Assembly (NCBI RefSeq): GCF_030397665.1
Contig: NZ_JAPUBT010000007.1
Coordinates: forward strand, 186,001-250,000
Direction of reading: 5' to 3'
Source of the DNA: Janthinobacterium sp. SUN073
GTDB lineage: Bacteria > Pseudomonadota > Gammaproteobacteria > Burkholderiales > Burkholderiaceae_D
Length of the DNA stretch: 64,000 nucleotides
Both the position numbers and the translations under genes were made by a program. Of the stretch, positions 43,601 through 52,292 are shown piece after piece; the first letter of the stretch is position 1; every line of letters starts with the position of its first letter. The notes under the pieces are model-generated. The model was not told the DNA's origin. It ran no database searches and saw nothing but the letters and a program-made list of their open reading frames with translations.

Positions 43601-44530
43601 TTACAGCACGTGTGCCCCCACCCAGCGCCCGCTGCCGCACAGCTCGGCGGCCACTTGCAGCACGAGGTTTTTCACGGCGTTGCCCGCATTCGTCAGGGGA
43701 ATGTTCTTCGACGCACACAGGGCCACCGTGCGCGACAGCACGGGGCTGTGGATGGCATAGCTGCGCATGGCGCCGCTGTCCAGTTCGGCCAGCAGGGGGG
43801 CGGCCGGCAAGATGGTGGCGCCCATGCCGGCCAGGATGGCCGATTTCAGGATGGCGATCGAGTTGATCTCGATCACGTTCGCCGTCTCCAGGCCCAGTTC
43901 GCGCGCGCGGCTGTCGATGCGCGGGCGCACGCCATGCTGCAGACCCGGCAGGATCAGGGTGGCGCTCAAGGCTTGCTGGAACGACACGGCATGGCCGGCG
44001 GGCGCGAACGGCGAAGCGCTGCGGCAAATGAAACGCATCTCTTCTTCCACCAGGGGGCTGCAGGCAAACGGCGTCAGTTGGCCATCGTCGAACAGCACGG
44101 CCAGGTTGATGCGGCCCGATCTGAGCTGTTCATTGAGGTTGCCCGTGATTTCTTCCGTCAGTTGCAGCGTGATTTCGGGGTAGCGTTCGCGCGCGGCCAG
44201 CAGCAGGGGCAGGGCCAGCGCGCCGGAGATACTGTGCGGCAAGCCCAGGGTGACATTGCCGGACGGCCGCGTGGCGCTTTGCGTGACGGCCGAGCGGGCG
44301 TCGGCCACCTGTTTCAGGATCGCTTGCGCGTGTTCGTAAAATACCTTGCCCGCGTCCGTGCTGAGCACGCCCTGGGCCGAGCGGTGCAGCAGCTGTACCC
44401 CCAGTTCTTCTTCCAGCTGGCGCAGCTGCTGCGTCAGGGCCGGCTGCGCCACATGCAGGATCAGGGCCGCGCGCGACAGCGAGCCGTGGTCAACGATGGC
44501 AACAAAGTAACGTAATTGGCGCAGTTCCAT
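43601..44530 (-). CDS. LysR-family transcriptional regulator
   Basis: A 309-residue LysR regulator: MELRQLRYFVAIVDHGSLSRAALILHVAQPALTQQLRQLEEELGVQLLHRSAQGV is the DNA-binding part, followed by a substrate-binding domain of the Nac/CbbR-like kind (GNVTLGLPHSISGALALPLLLAARERYPEI). I start it at the ATG of MELRQ (44530), the family's usual N terminus, three codons inside the open frame. It is divergent from the HD-GYP gene; a dyad over that gene's promoter may be its target. Confidence 0.88.
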   Translation of the reverse strand: MELRQLRYFVAIVDHGSLSRAALILHVAQPALTQQLRQLEEELGVQLLHRSAQGVLSTDAGKVFYEHAQAILKQVADARSAVTQSATRPSGNVTLGLPHSISGALALPLLLAARERYPEITLQLTEEITGNLNEQLRSGRINLAVLFDDGQLTPFACSPLVEEEMRFICRSASPFAPAGHAVSFQQALSATLILPGLQHGVRPRIDSRARELGLETANVIEINSIAILKSAILAGMGATILPAAPLLAELDSGAMRSYAIHSPVLSRTVALCASKNIPLTNAGNAVKNLVLQVAAELCGSGRWVGAHVL

Positions 44531-44612
44531 GGGTCCCAAGAGCGGTGCGTTGAGGGTGCGGTGATCGGAAAAAACAGGGTGTTGCGCCGCAGCGCCGAAT
44601 GCGGCCAGCAGA

Positions 44613-44631
44613 ATAACAATTTTGTTATACT
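44613..44631 (+). promoter_or_regulatory. Extended -10 promoter of the HD-GYP gene with overlapping dyad
   Basis: TGT-TATACT (44623-44631) is an extended -10 box about 49 bases before the ATG at 44680. The dyad ATAACAA-TT-TTGTTAT (44613-44628) overlaps it and lies in the gap between lysR and the HD-GYP gene, so a regulator bound here could block transcription. Confidence 0.55.
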
Positions 44632-44679
44632 CATTCTAGCGCCTTCGGTGCTCCAGACGCGTACTTGTGGGATGACAGC

Positions 44680-45909
44680 ATGCTCAAGAAAGTTGATTCG
44701 TCTCAATTAAAAGTGGGCATGTACGTCCATGACCTCAGCTGCGACTGGATGACCCATCCGTTCGTGCGCAACCGTTTCCTGTTGCGCAGCGACGATGAAA
44801 TCCGCAAGATCGTGCAAGCCGGCATCCACGACGTGGTGATCGACAGCGGCAAGGGCCTCGATGTGCAGGATGCGCCCACTGTGGCGCAGGCGCGGGCCGA
44901 GACGGAACGCGAACTGGTGCAGATCGCCGCGGCGGCGCCGCAGGTGGTCACGCGCGTGTCGCTGAGCATGGAACTGGCGCGTGCCACGCAGGTGCGGCGG
45001 CAGGCATCGAGCCTGGTGCGCACGGTGATGGCCGATGTACGCCTGGGCAAGGCCGTCGAAATCGACCGCGTGCAGCACACGGTGCAAGATATTACCGAGT
45101 CGATTCTGCGCAATCCCGGCGCCCTCGTCGGCTTGTTGCGTATCAAGAACAAGGACGACTACACCTTCCTGCACTCCGTCAGCGTGTGCGCGCTGCTGGT
45201 GGCGTTTTGCCGCTCGCGGGGCGTCGATGGCGCCACCACGCACCAGGCCGGCCTGGGCGGCTTGCTGCACGACACAGGCAAGGCGCTGGTGCCCGATAGC
45301 GTACTGAACAAACCTGGCCCCCTGACGCCGGAAGAATTTGCCCTGATCAAGCGCCATCCGCGCGATGGCTACGATATCCTGTGCCGCTCGCCCGAGCTGG
45401 GCGCCATTCCCCTCGACATCGCCTTGCACCACCATGAGCGGCGCGACGGCAGCGGCTACCCGGACCAGCTGGCTGGCGACGCCATCAGCGAGCTGGCGCA
45501 GATGGCCGCCATCGTCGACGTGTATGACGCGTTGACGTCCGACCGCAGCTACCACAAGGGCATCGCCGCCGCCGAAGCCTTGCGCAAGATTTATGAGTGG
45601 AGCAAATTCCATTTCAACCCCGTGTTTGCGCAGGACTTCATGCGCTGCGTGGGCATCTATCCGGTGGGTACCATGGTGATGCTGGAATCGGGCCGCCTGG
45701 CCGTCGTCATCGAGGCGCACGAGAGCAACCTGCTGGCGCCGAAGGTGAATGTGTTTTTCAGTACGAAGAGCAATGCCTACATCAAGCCCGAGACAGTCGA
45801 CCTGTCGCGCGGCTTCGGCTTCGGCGGCGGCGACAAGATCGTCGGCCATGAGTCGGCTGCCAAGTGGCAGGTCGATCCGATGCGCTTTCTCTCCCTCGCG
45901 GATGCCTAG
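44680..45909 (+). CDS. HD-GYP domain cyclic-di-GMP phosphodiesterase
   Basis: A 409-residue protein. The N-terminal ~130 residues are a DUF3391-type domain (LKVGMYVHDLSCDWMTHPFVRNRFLLRSDDEIRKI). The HD-GYP domain follows, with H197-D198 (GLLHDTGK), the HHHERRDGSGYP motif (Gly259-Tyr260-Pro261) and DVYDALTSDR. It should hydrolyse cyclic-di-GMP to GMP, favouring motility over surface growth. The start at MLKKVDSSQL leaves a weak ribosome site. Its last 4 bases overlap the stop of the convergent diguanylate cyclase gene, placing opposing enzymes head to head, just before a pilus locus. Confidence 0.93.
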   Translation: MLKKVDSSQLKVGMYVHDLSCDWMTHPFVRNRFLLRSDDEIRKIVQAGIHDVVIDSGKGLDVQDAPTVAQARAETERELVQIAAAAPQVVTRVSLSMELARATQVRRQASSLVRTVMADVRLGKAVEIDRVQHTVQDITESILRNPGALVGLLRIKNKDDYTFLHSVSVCALLVAFCRSRGVDGATTHQAGLGGLLHDTGKALVPDSVLNKPGPLTPEEFALIKRHPRDGYDILCRSPELGAIPLDIALHHHERRDGSGYPDQLAGDAISELAQMAAIVDVYDALTSDRSYHKGIAAAEALRKIYEWSKFHFNPVFAQDFMRCVGIYPVGTMVMLESGRLAVVIEAHESNLLAPKVNVFFSTKSNAYIKPETVDLSRGFGFGGGDKIVGHESAAKWQVDPMRFLSLADA

Positions 45910-46952
45910 AAGAATTCCGCCGTATCGTTCGAGGCGATGGTCGTCAATAAACCTTTCGCTACCAACTCGTCGTAATGGCAAGCCAGGTTGCGGCCATGGC
46001 TTTTCGCGTAGTACAGGGCCTGGTCGGCGCGGCCGAGAATGATGACGGGCGCCTCATAGGCGTTGATGCTGACGAAGCCCACGCTGACGGTGACTCTGCC
46101 CACTTGCGGGAAGTCATGCGCTTCGACATTGGTGCGGAAGCGGTCGATGATTTTCTGCGCATTTTCCAGGGTGATTGAGCGCAGCAGCACGACGAATTCC
46201 TCGCCGCCGAAGCGGAAGATGCGGTCTTGCGAGCGGAACGACGATTGCAGCTGGTTGGCGATCAGGATCAGCACTTCATCGCCATACAGGTGGCCGAACT
46301 TATCGTTGACCAGTTTGAAATGATCGACGTCGATCACGGCCAGCCATTGCCGCTCCGTGTCCGTATGGTGGCGCCGTTCTTCATCGACGGGAAGCGGCTT
46401 CTCCGCTTCCGGTTCGCCGCGGCTTTGCAGGATTTTCGCCAGCTGGTCGTCGAAGGTCTTGCGATTCAATAAGCCGGTGAGCGAATCGCGTTCGCTGTAG
46501 TCGAGCAGGTTCTGGAAATTGCGGTACACGCTGACGATGCCGCCAATCACCTGGATGGTGGCGCCCGTATAGGGCGTGGGGTTGGTGATTTCCAGGCAGG
46601 TGGTGACCTGGTCGCCGATCCAGATGGGCAGCCACAGCAGGTGGCGGCCGTCGGCGCACAGGGTATCGGCGCTCGCTTCATGGCGCGCGATGCAGGCGGC
46701 CAGCGCCGGATAGTCCGACAGTGGTTCGCCTGGCAGGGTAGGGTCGTTATGCTCTTCCATGCGGGCCACGCTGCCTGCCACGATGATGGCCCGCGACCGC
46801 ACGAACACCTGGCCACGCACGCTGGTCAGTGCCAGCACACGGGTCTGCGACGCGGCAGCGAGCTCCTGAACCGCCGATATCACGGAGATGTCGAGCATCG
46901 TGTGGTCACGGTGCCCGGTCATGTCCACCATGTGTTTCAGTAGGGAATCCAT
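45906..46952 (-). CDS. GGDEF diguanylate cyclase with I-site
   Basis: A 348-residue protein. The N-terminal ~165 residues look like a GAF-type sensor (LPIWIGDQVTTCLEITNPTPYTGATIQVIGGIVSVYRNF), and the GGDEF domain carries DSLTGLLNRKTF and the active motif GGEEF (249-253). An RxxD inhibitory site (RSQD) lies five residues before it, so product inhibition by cyclic-di-GMP is expected. A short insert (about 30 residues, EPEAEKPLPVDEERRHHTDTER) splits the domain's early part. I start it at MDSLLKH (46952); an in-frame extension to 47042 looks non-coding. Confidence 0.92.
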   Translation of the reverse strand: MDSLLKHMVDMTGHRDHTMLDISVISAVQELAAASQTRVLALTSVRGQVFVRSRAIIVAGSVARMEEHNDPTLPGEPLSDYPALAACIARHEASADTLCADGRHLLWLPIWIGDQVTTCLEITNPTPYTGATIQVIGGIVSVYRNFQNLLDYSERDSLTGLLNRKTFDDQLAKILQSRGEPEAEKPLPVDEERRHHTDTERQWLAVIDVDHFKLVNDKFGHLYGDEVLILIANQLQSSFRSQDRIFRFGGEEFVVLLRSITLENAQKIIDRFRTNVEAHDFPQVGRVTVSVGFVSINAYEAPVIILGRADQALYYAKSHGRNLACHYDELVAKGLLTTIASNDTAEFF

Positions 46953-47433
46953 TGTCGTTCTCGGGAAAGTAGTCACACAAGTGTCGTCATAGCAGCATTG
47001 CATCAAGCAAGAGCATGTTCGCGTCCGTCTACAAGAAGCCAAGATTTATTTGGTGGCATGACGCTCTTTACCGCAGGGCGAGAGGCCTTTCCAAAGAAGA
47101 GCTAAGCAGGATAATGTCTTTTTGCCTAATAGGCAATTAACGTATGCAATATTTCATGTAAATACATGAGATTCATGCACCGCGTTGCAAAAAACTTGCC
47201 TTGACGAAGACTTTCAATCCTGATCGCAACATTTGTTTGCGTCAGCCGTCATTTCAACAAGGTTTGATAATTTCCATATGGAAACTTGTGGCGCGTCAAT
47301 TTGCCAAACCGTGGACGCTTTATAGTCAATCCAATGGCGCAGAAATTTACGGCAGGAAACATATTAGCAGGAATGGGCAATGTTTCACACCCGATTGCGC
47401 CAGGGACTTGTGATTCACTTTTGGGAGCTTGTC
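46953..47433. other. 481-base AT-rich leader region before the Flp pilin gene
   Basis: Markedly richer in A/T than the surroundings. It holds two dyads, TTGCCT-AAT-AGGCAA (47122-47136) and the perfect 14-base palindrome TTTCCATATGGAAA (47271-47284), which may bind regulators of the pilus locus. A long untranslated leader for the abundant pilin mRNA is plausible. No gene was found in it. Confidence 0.5.
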
Positions 47434-47616
47434 ATGCATACCTTCCTGTCGGCAGTACAGCAGTTTGTCAAGGATGAGGATGGCATTACGGCAATCGAAT
47501 ACGGCTTGATTGCGGCCTTGATGGCTACCGCCATCACGGCCGGTTTCTTGCTGATCAAGACCAACTTGCTGGCCGTCCTCACCGACATTTCGTCGAACCT
47601 GGTGTTGACGCCCTAA
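47434..47616 (+). CDS. flp: Flp-family type IVb pilin
   Basis: A 60-residue prepilin. The processing motif is QFVKDEDG-ITAIEYGLI: cleavage after Gly leaves the Glu5 and Tyr6 signature of Flp pilins, followed by one hydrophobic helix (AALMATAITAGFLLI). ATG 47434 follows TGGGAGCTTGTC; an upstream in-frame start is unlikely. It is the major subunit of the Tad pilus. A strong terminator right after the gene should give far more pilin mRNA than mRNA of the machinery genes. Confidence 0.93.
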   Translation: MHTFLSAVQQFVKDEDGITAIEYGLIAALMATAITAGFLLIKTNLLAVLTDISSNLVLTP

Positions 47617-47623
47617 GCGGGTG

Positions 47624-47656
47624 CCCGCCATCGGCCGGCCGGTGGCGGGTTTTTTT
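47624..47656 (+). terminator. Rho-independent terminator after flp
   Basis: CCCGCCA-CGGCC pairs with GGCCGGTGGCGGG (one wobble/mismatch) and is followed by a run of seven T. It stands between flp and tadV and probably acts as an attenuator that allows part of the transcription to pass into the pilus operon. Confidence 0.9.
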
Positions 47657-47669
47657 CAGGAGGTATGCC

Positions 47670-48203
47670 ATGTCTGCAACTGCCTTGTGCGACCTGCTGT
47701 TGTTGTGTTTTGTGACGGGGGCCGCCGTCAGTGATTTGATCCGCCGCAAGATACCGAATGGTTTGGTGCTGTCCGGCATCCTCGCCGCGCTGGCCTTGCA
47801 CCTGTGGCTGTGGCCGCAAAGCGTGCCGTCGTTGTGGCTGGGCGGCATGGCGACGGGTTTCTTTCTGTTTCTTCCTTTATATGTGCTGCGCGGCATGGCC
47901 GCTGGCGACGTCAAGTTGATCGCCATGGTGGGCGCCTTTGCCGGCCCGTGGCCCGTGCTGCAGATCTGTTTCGCCACCTTTGTGCTGGGCGGCCTGATGG
48001 CCGTGCTGATGATCACGTACCAGGGCAAGTGGCGCGCCTGCCTGGGCAATCTGCGCCAGTTGCTGTGGCCGATGATCGCGCGCATGGCCGGCATTCCTCT
48101 GGCGCCTGCTGCGTTGGGGAGCGGTGCCAGCGTGGGCAACATGCCGTACGGACTGGCCATTGCCCTGGGTTGTCTGGTGGTGCAAGGGCGACATTATTTC
48201 TGA
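47670..48203 (+). CDS. tadV: Prepilin peptidase (TadV/CpaA, A24 family)
   Basis: A 177-residue membrane aspartic protease that removes the leader of Flp and the pseudopilins. Catalytic aspartates are in AVSDLIRRKIPN and in the GDVKL motif (MAAGDVKLIAMVGAF). It has about five or six membrane segments and lacks the N-terminal methylase domain of PilD, as usual for TadV. CAGGAGG precedes the ATG. Confidence 0.92.
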   Translation: MSATALCDLLLLCFVTGAAVSDLIRRKIPNGLVLSGILAALALHLWLWPQSVPSLWLGGMATGFFLFLPLYVLRGMAAGDVKLIAMVGAFAGPWPVLQICFATFVLGGLMAVLMITYQGKWRACLGNLRQLLWPMIARMAGIPLAPAALGSGASVGNMPYGLAIALGCLVVQGRHYF

Positions 48204-48296
48204 TTGTTATTCATTGCTCTGAATCAATGGGCGCCAGTTCCCGCTGGCTAGAATGAATTCTGTTCAATGCAGTCTTAACCGGCTTGGAGACACAGG

Positions 48297-49670
48297 ATGA
48301 CCGAGGTCGACTATTCCATGAGCACCGAGAGTACGCCGCGCCCCGCCGACGCGAACCTGATGCCGCCCTTGCCGCCGCAGCCGAAAAGCTTGCGCGAAAC
48401 GGGCCTGGAGCGGCCGCTGGTGGTTGAACTGATCGCCAAGCTGATGTTTGTGAGCGGCAAGACGCACCTGTCCGCAATGACGACGCGCTTGCGCCTGTCG
48501 ATCAATGTCTTGCGCGAAGTGCTCGATTTCATGGTGGCCGAGCAGATGGCCGAAGTGGCCTGGCGCGGCGAATCCGAGATCGACGTGCAGTATCAGCTGA
48601 CGGGCGCCGGCAAGCAGCGCGCCAGCGCCTTCCTTGAGCGCTGCGCGTATATCGGCGCCGCCCCCGTCACTCTGGAAGCGTACCGCGCCATGGTGGCGCG
48701 CCAGTCGTGGCTGGTACAGGAACAGCGCGTCGGCAGCGATGACCTGGCCGCCGTGCTGGGCAGTGCCCATGCGGGGCCGGGCATGCTCGACGTGGTGGGT
48801 GCTGCCCTGCATTCGGGGCGCTCGCTGCTGCTGTACGGTCCGCCCGGCAGCGGCAAGTCGACCCTGGCGCTGCAACTGGGCCAATTGCTGCACGGGCTGG
48901 TGGCCGTGCCCTACGCCATCGTCGTCGGCCAGGACATCATTCAGTTGTACGATCCGGCGCAGCACCTGCCGCCCGCGCCGCAGCATGTCAGCCATGCGCG
49001 CCAGGCGCTGGAGCGGCGCAGCACGGATATTCGCTGGGTGTTGTGCCAGCGTCCCGTGATTCACGTGGGCGCCGAGCTCGACGCGGGCATGCTGGAGCTG
49101 CGCCATGACGCCAGCGGCGGCTGCTACCAGGCGCCGCCCCACGTGCGGGCGAATAACGGCATGCTGATCATTGACGACCTGGGCTGCCAGCGCCTGGGCG
49201 CGCAAGAATTGCTGACGCGGCTGATGCAGCCGCTGGCGCGGGGCAGCGACCAGCTGGGCCTGCCCGGCGGCGTGCAGATCAGCGTGCCGTTCGACAATGC
49301 CCTGGTGCTGGCCACGAACGTGCCGCCGGGCGAACTGTTCGATCCTGCCTTGCTGCGCCGCATCGGCTACAAGGTGCAGGTGGGGCCGCTGGCCGAGAGC
49401 GCCTATCGCGCCCTGTTCCGCCAGCAATGCCGTCTGGCCGGCATGGCCATCGACGAGCTGGCCCTGAATCACCTGCTGCAGCTGCATGGCGCGCAGGGAC
49501 GGCCCTTGCTGGCCAGCTATCCTGGTGAATTGCTGGCGCGCATAGGCGACTTTGCCGGCTTTGCCGGCTGTGAAGCGCGCCTGACGGTGGCCGCCCTGGA
49601 ACAGGCCTGGAGCAGCCTGTTTGCCAGTTGCGACATGCCGGCCGCCAGCCTGTGCGAGCGTATCGCATGA
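48297..49670 (+). CDS. AAA-family ATPase with N-terminal winged-helix-like region, in the tad locus
   Basis: A 457-residue protein. Walker A is YGPPGSGKST (Lys187) and Walker B MLIIDDLG; LATNVPPGELFDPALLRRIGYKVQVGP fits the arginine-finger part of an AAA+ module. The region ~35-110 (LVVELIAKLMFVSGKTHLSAMTTRLRLSINVLREVLDFMVAEQMAEV) looks like a winged helix. It is not TadA or TadZ, which lie further downstream. Such ATPases occur in some betaproteobacterial tad loci; possible roles are regulation or assembly. Its stop overlaps rcpC (ATGA). Confidence 0.75.
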   Translation: MTEVDYSMSTESTPRPADANLMPPLPPQPKSLRETGLERPLVVELIAKLMFVSGKTHLSAMTTRLRLSINVLREVLDFMVAEQMAEVAWRGESEIDVQYQLTGAGKQRASAFLERCAYIGAAPVTLEAYRAMVARQSWLVQEQRVGSDDLAAVLGSAHAGPGMLDVVGAALHSGRSLLLYGPPGSGKSTLALQLGQLLHGLVAVPYAIVVGQDIIQLYDPAQHLPPAPQHVSHARQALERRSTDIRWVLCQRPVIHVGAELDAGMLELRHDASGGCYQAPPHVRANNGMLIIDDLGCQRLGAQELLTRLMQPLARGSDQLGLPGGVQISVPFDNALVLATNVPPGELFDPALLRRIGYKVQVGPLAESAYRALFRQQCRLAGMAIDELALNHLLQLHGAQGRPLLASYPGELLARIGDFAGFAGCEARLTVAALEQAWSSLFASCDMPAASLCERIA

Positions 49671-50521
49671 AAAACCGGCGCGCCCTCCTGATGATGGGTT
49701 TGGCTGTGGTGCTGGGCCTGCTGGCCGTGTTGCTGGCCTCGCACTGGCTGCTGCGCCAGACGCCGGCCGGCAAGGGCAAGATCGTCGTCGCCGCCAGCGA
49801 TGTCAACCTGGGCCAGCGCCTGACGCCCGAGATGCTGCGCCTGGCCGAGTGGCCGGCGGAAAGCTTGCCGCAAGGCGCGCTGCAAGACCCGGCGCCACTG
49901 GCGGGACGGGTGCTGAAAACCAGCGTGCTGCGCGGCGAGCCGCTGAGCGAAGCCAAGCTGGCGCCGGTGGGCACCCTGGGCGGCCTGTCGGCCCTGATCA
50001 CGGAAGGGCGACGTGCCATCACCGTGCGCGTCAACGACGTGATCGGCGTGGCCGGCTTCGCCTTGCCGGGCAACTATGTCGACATCATCGTCAGTACCCA
50101 GCAAGATGCCGGCGACCGCGCGTTTCCGCAAAGCCGCAACATTTCCAAGATCGTGCTCGAACGCATCCTGGTGCTGGCCGTGGCGCAGGAGGTGGGGCGC
50201 GACGAGACCAAGCCGCGCGTGGTCAATGCGGTGACGCTGGAAGTGACGCCGGAACAGGCTGAAAACCTGGACCTGGCGCGCAGCGTGGGCAGCCTGTCGC
50301 TGGTGCTGCGCAACCAGGTCGACCCGCAGCCGGGTGTGACGGCGGGCGCCACCAAGCTGACCCTGCTGGGTGGACCGCACGAAGCCGATCCCGCTCCTGC
50401 CGCTGCCCCCGTGCTTGCCGTGGCACCGCGCCCGGTGCGCGTGGCGAAGGCGCCGCCGGAGCCGGCGCGCCAGTGCAGCGGCGTCATCGACGGGACGCGC
50501 CAGTCGCGCGAATGTTTTTAG
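49667..50521 (+). CDS. rcpC: Flp pilus assembly protein CpaB/RcpC
   Basis: A 284-residue inner-membrane-anchored periplasmic protein. One N-terminal membrane segment (LLMMGLAVVLGLLAVLLASHWLL) is followed by a SAF domain (KGKIVVAASDVNLGQRLTPEMLRLAEWP...LAGRVLKTSVLRGEPLSEAKL) and the RcpC domain (RAITVRVNDVIGVAGFALPGNYVDIIV; VTLEVTPEQAENLDLARSVGSLSLVLRN). It links the outer-membrane secretin to the inner machinery. The C-terminal ~65 residues are Pro/Ala-rich. ATG 49667 overlaps the upstream stop. Confidence 0.9.
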   Translation: MKNRRALLMMGLAVVLGLLAVLLASHWLLRQTPAGKGKIVVAASDVNLGQRLTPEMLRLAEWPAESLPQGALQDPAPLAGRVLKTSVLRGEPLSEAKLAPVGTLGGLSALITEGRRAITVRVNDVIGVAGFALPGNYVDIIVSTQQDAGDRAFPQSRNISKIVLERILVLAVAQEVGRDETKPRVVNAVTLEVTPEQAENLDLARSVGSLSLVLRNQVDPQPGVTAGATKLTLLGGPHEADPAPAAAPVLAVAPRPVRVAKAPPEPARQCSGVIDGTRQSRECF

Positions 50522-50527
50522 CCAACC

Positions 50528-51973
50528 ATGGACACGCTCATGAACCGCGCCCTGCTGACACTGTGCTGCCTGCTGTTGCCGCTTGCCGGCGCGGCGGCCG
50601 ATCCTGGCCCGCGCTGCGGCGGCGAAGCGGCGACACCCGGCAACTTGCAGCTGCAGGTGGGCAAGTCGAGCATGCTGCGCCTGCCCGAGGCGGTGCTGGC
50701 CCGCAGTGTCGGCAATCCGGCCGTGCTGCAAGCCATGCTGGTGGCGCCCGACACTTTATATGTGGTCGGCGTCGATGTGGGCAGCACGAATATGATCATC
50801 CAGGGCAAGAGCGGCGTGTGCAGCGTGGTGAACGTCAGCGTCAGCATGGACCCGGCCGGCTTGCAAGCGACCCTGGCGGCCCTGATGCCGGAAGAAAAAG
50901 CCATCCGCGTGACAGCCGTGGCCGATACCCTGGTGCTGTCGGGCACGGTGCAGGATGCGGGCGCCGTGCTGCGCGCCGTCGAGCTGGCGCACGCGTATGT
51001 GCGCCGCGCTACGCATCCGCTGGCGTTGCCCAAGCCCGCCGATGGTGCCGCCTTGCCTGTCGCCGCAGCGGCGCCCGGTGGCGGCACGGGCGGCGCGAAC
51101 AGCCGCGTCATCAATATGCTCGACGTCAGTGCGCCGCAGCAAGTGATGCTGGCCGTGCAGATTGCCGAAGTGTCGAAGTCGCTGCTGGAACGCCTGGAAG
51201 TGGGCGCCACCCTGCGTTTTGCGTCCGGCAGCTGGGCCACCACCTTGCTGTCGAATTTCCTCAGCGGCACGGCCAATGGCTTGCTCGACGTGCGCAAATC
51301 GAATGGCCAGCAGTTGACCATCGAGGCGCAGAAACAGGATGGCCTGGTGCGCATCCTGGCCGAGCCGACGGTGATGGCGATCAGCGGGCAGGAAGGCAGT
51401 TTTTTGGCTGGCGGCAAGATCTTCATTCCCGTCGGCCAGGACAACAACAAGATCACGCTGGAAGAGCGCGAGTATGGCGTCGGCCTGCGTTTTACGCCGA
51501 CCGTGCTGTCGGGTGGGCGCATCAATTTGAAGGTGGCGCCGGAAGTGTCGGAACTGTCGCGCGAAGGCGTCGGCATTTCCGCCGCCGGTGTCAGCGGGCG
51601 CTCGATCCTGCCCGTCATCACCACGCGGCGCGCCTCGACCACGGTGCAGCTGTACGACGGCCAGAGCTACGCCATCGGCGGCTTGATCAAGAACAACCAG
51701 GTGAGCAACATCACGGGCGTGCCCTGGCTCAGCGAAGTGCCCATCCTGGGCGCGCTGTTTCGCAGCACGGATTTCCAGCATGACCGCACGGAATTGCTGT
51801 TCGTCATTACCGCACACCTGGTCAAACCCTTGCCGGCGGAGGCCGTGCTGCCGACGGCGCAGCTGGCGCCCCCTTCGCGCACGGACTTGATGTTGGGCGG
51901 CAAGATGGAAGGGACGCTGGCGCCGCCGTCCGTGCCTCCACTGCGCGCGGCCAACGGTTTCGAGTTGAAATGA
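50528..51973 (+). CDS. rcpA: Flp pilus secretin RcpA/CpaC
   Basis: A 481-residue outer-membrane secretin. It has a signal peptide (LLTLCCLLLPLAGAAA), an N-terminal pilus-assembly domain (LQLQVGKSSMLRLPEAVLARSVGNPAVLQAMLVAPDTLYVVGVDVGSTN), a BON-like part and the secretin core from about residue 195 (VMLAVQIAEVSKSLLERLEVG; ASTTVQLYDGQSYAIGGLIKNN; VPWLSEVPILGALFRSTDFQHDRTELLFVITAHLV). It forms the outer-membrane pore for the pilus. The start may be ATG 50528 or four codons later. Confidence 0.93.
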   Translation: MDTLMNRALLTLCCLLLPLAGAAADPGPRCGGEAATPGNLQLQVGKSSMLRLPEAVLARSVGNPAVLQAMLVAPDTLYVVGVDVGSTNMIIQGKSGVCSVVNVSVSMDPAGLQATLAALMPEEKAIRVTAVADTLVLSGTVQDAGAVLRAVELAHAYVRRATHPLALPKPADGAALPVAAAAPGGGTGGANSRVINMLDVSAPQQVMLAVQIAEVSKSLLERLEVGATLRFASGSWATTLLSNFLSGTANGLLDVRKSNGQQLTIEAQKQDGLVRILAEPTVMAISGQEGSFLAGGKIFIPVGQDNNKITLEEREYGVGLRFTPTVLSGGRINLKVAPEVSELSREGVGISAAGVSGRSILPVITTRRASTTVQLYDGQSYAIGGLIKNNQVSNITGVPWLSEVPILGALFRSTDFQHDRTELLFVITAHLVKPLPAEAVLPTAQLAPPSRTDLMLGGKMEGTLAPPSVPPLRAANGFELK

Positions 51974-51989
51974 GACGGGGAGAGATGCC

Positions 51990-52292
51990 ATGCCGAACTC
52001 GCTTTTGATGTCGCTGCGGCGCCTGGCGGCGCTGCTGCTGGCGCTGCAACTGGCCGCCTGCGCGCACGGCAGCACGCCGCAGCTGGACCGGCGCTTTGGC
52101 GATGCCGTGCGCTTGGCCATGGCGCAACAGGTGCGCGATCCGGCCAGCGCCGGCAATCGCACGCCGGCCGATGGCCTCGATGGCCCCAGCGCGCACGCCG
52201 TCATGCAGCGCTACCGCGCCTCGTTTGCCGAACCGAACGGCCAGGTGCCGCAGCCCGTGCAATTCATGCTGGGAGGCGGCAATGGCAAATAG
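51990..52292 (+). CDS. Small lipoprotein of the tad locus
   Basis: A 100-residue protein with lipobox LAAC (QLAACAHG, Cys24). The mature part (FGDAVRLAMAQQVRDPASAGNR...GPSAHAVMQRYRASFAEP) resembles small lipoproteins encoded after the secretin in betaproteobacterial tad loci; it may help secretin targeting or stand in for RcpB/CpaD, neither of which is otherwise present. It overlaps tadG by 11 bases. Confidence 0.7.
   Translation: MPNSLLMSLRRLAALLLALQLAACAHGSTPQLDRRFGDAVRLAMAQQVRDPASAGNRTPADGLDGPSAHAVMQRYRASFAEPNGQVPQPVQFMLGGGNGK

Noticed and set aside
47289..47305. Sigma-54-like sequence TGGCGCG...TTGCC before flp
   Set aside because: The GG to GC distance is 11 bases instead of 10, and the spacing of sigma-54 promoters is strict.
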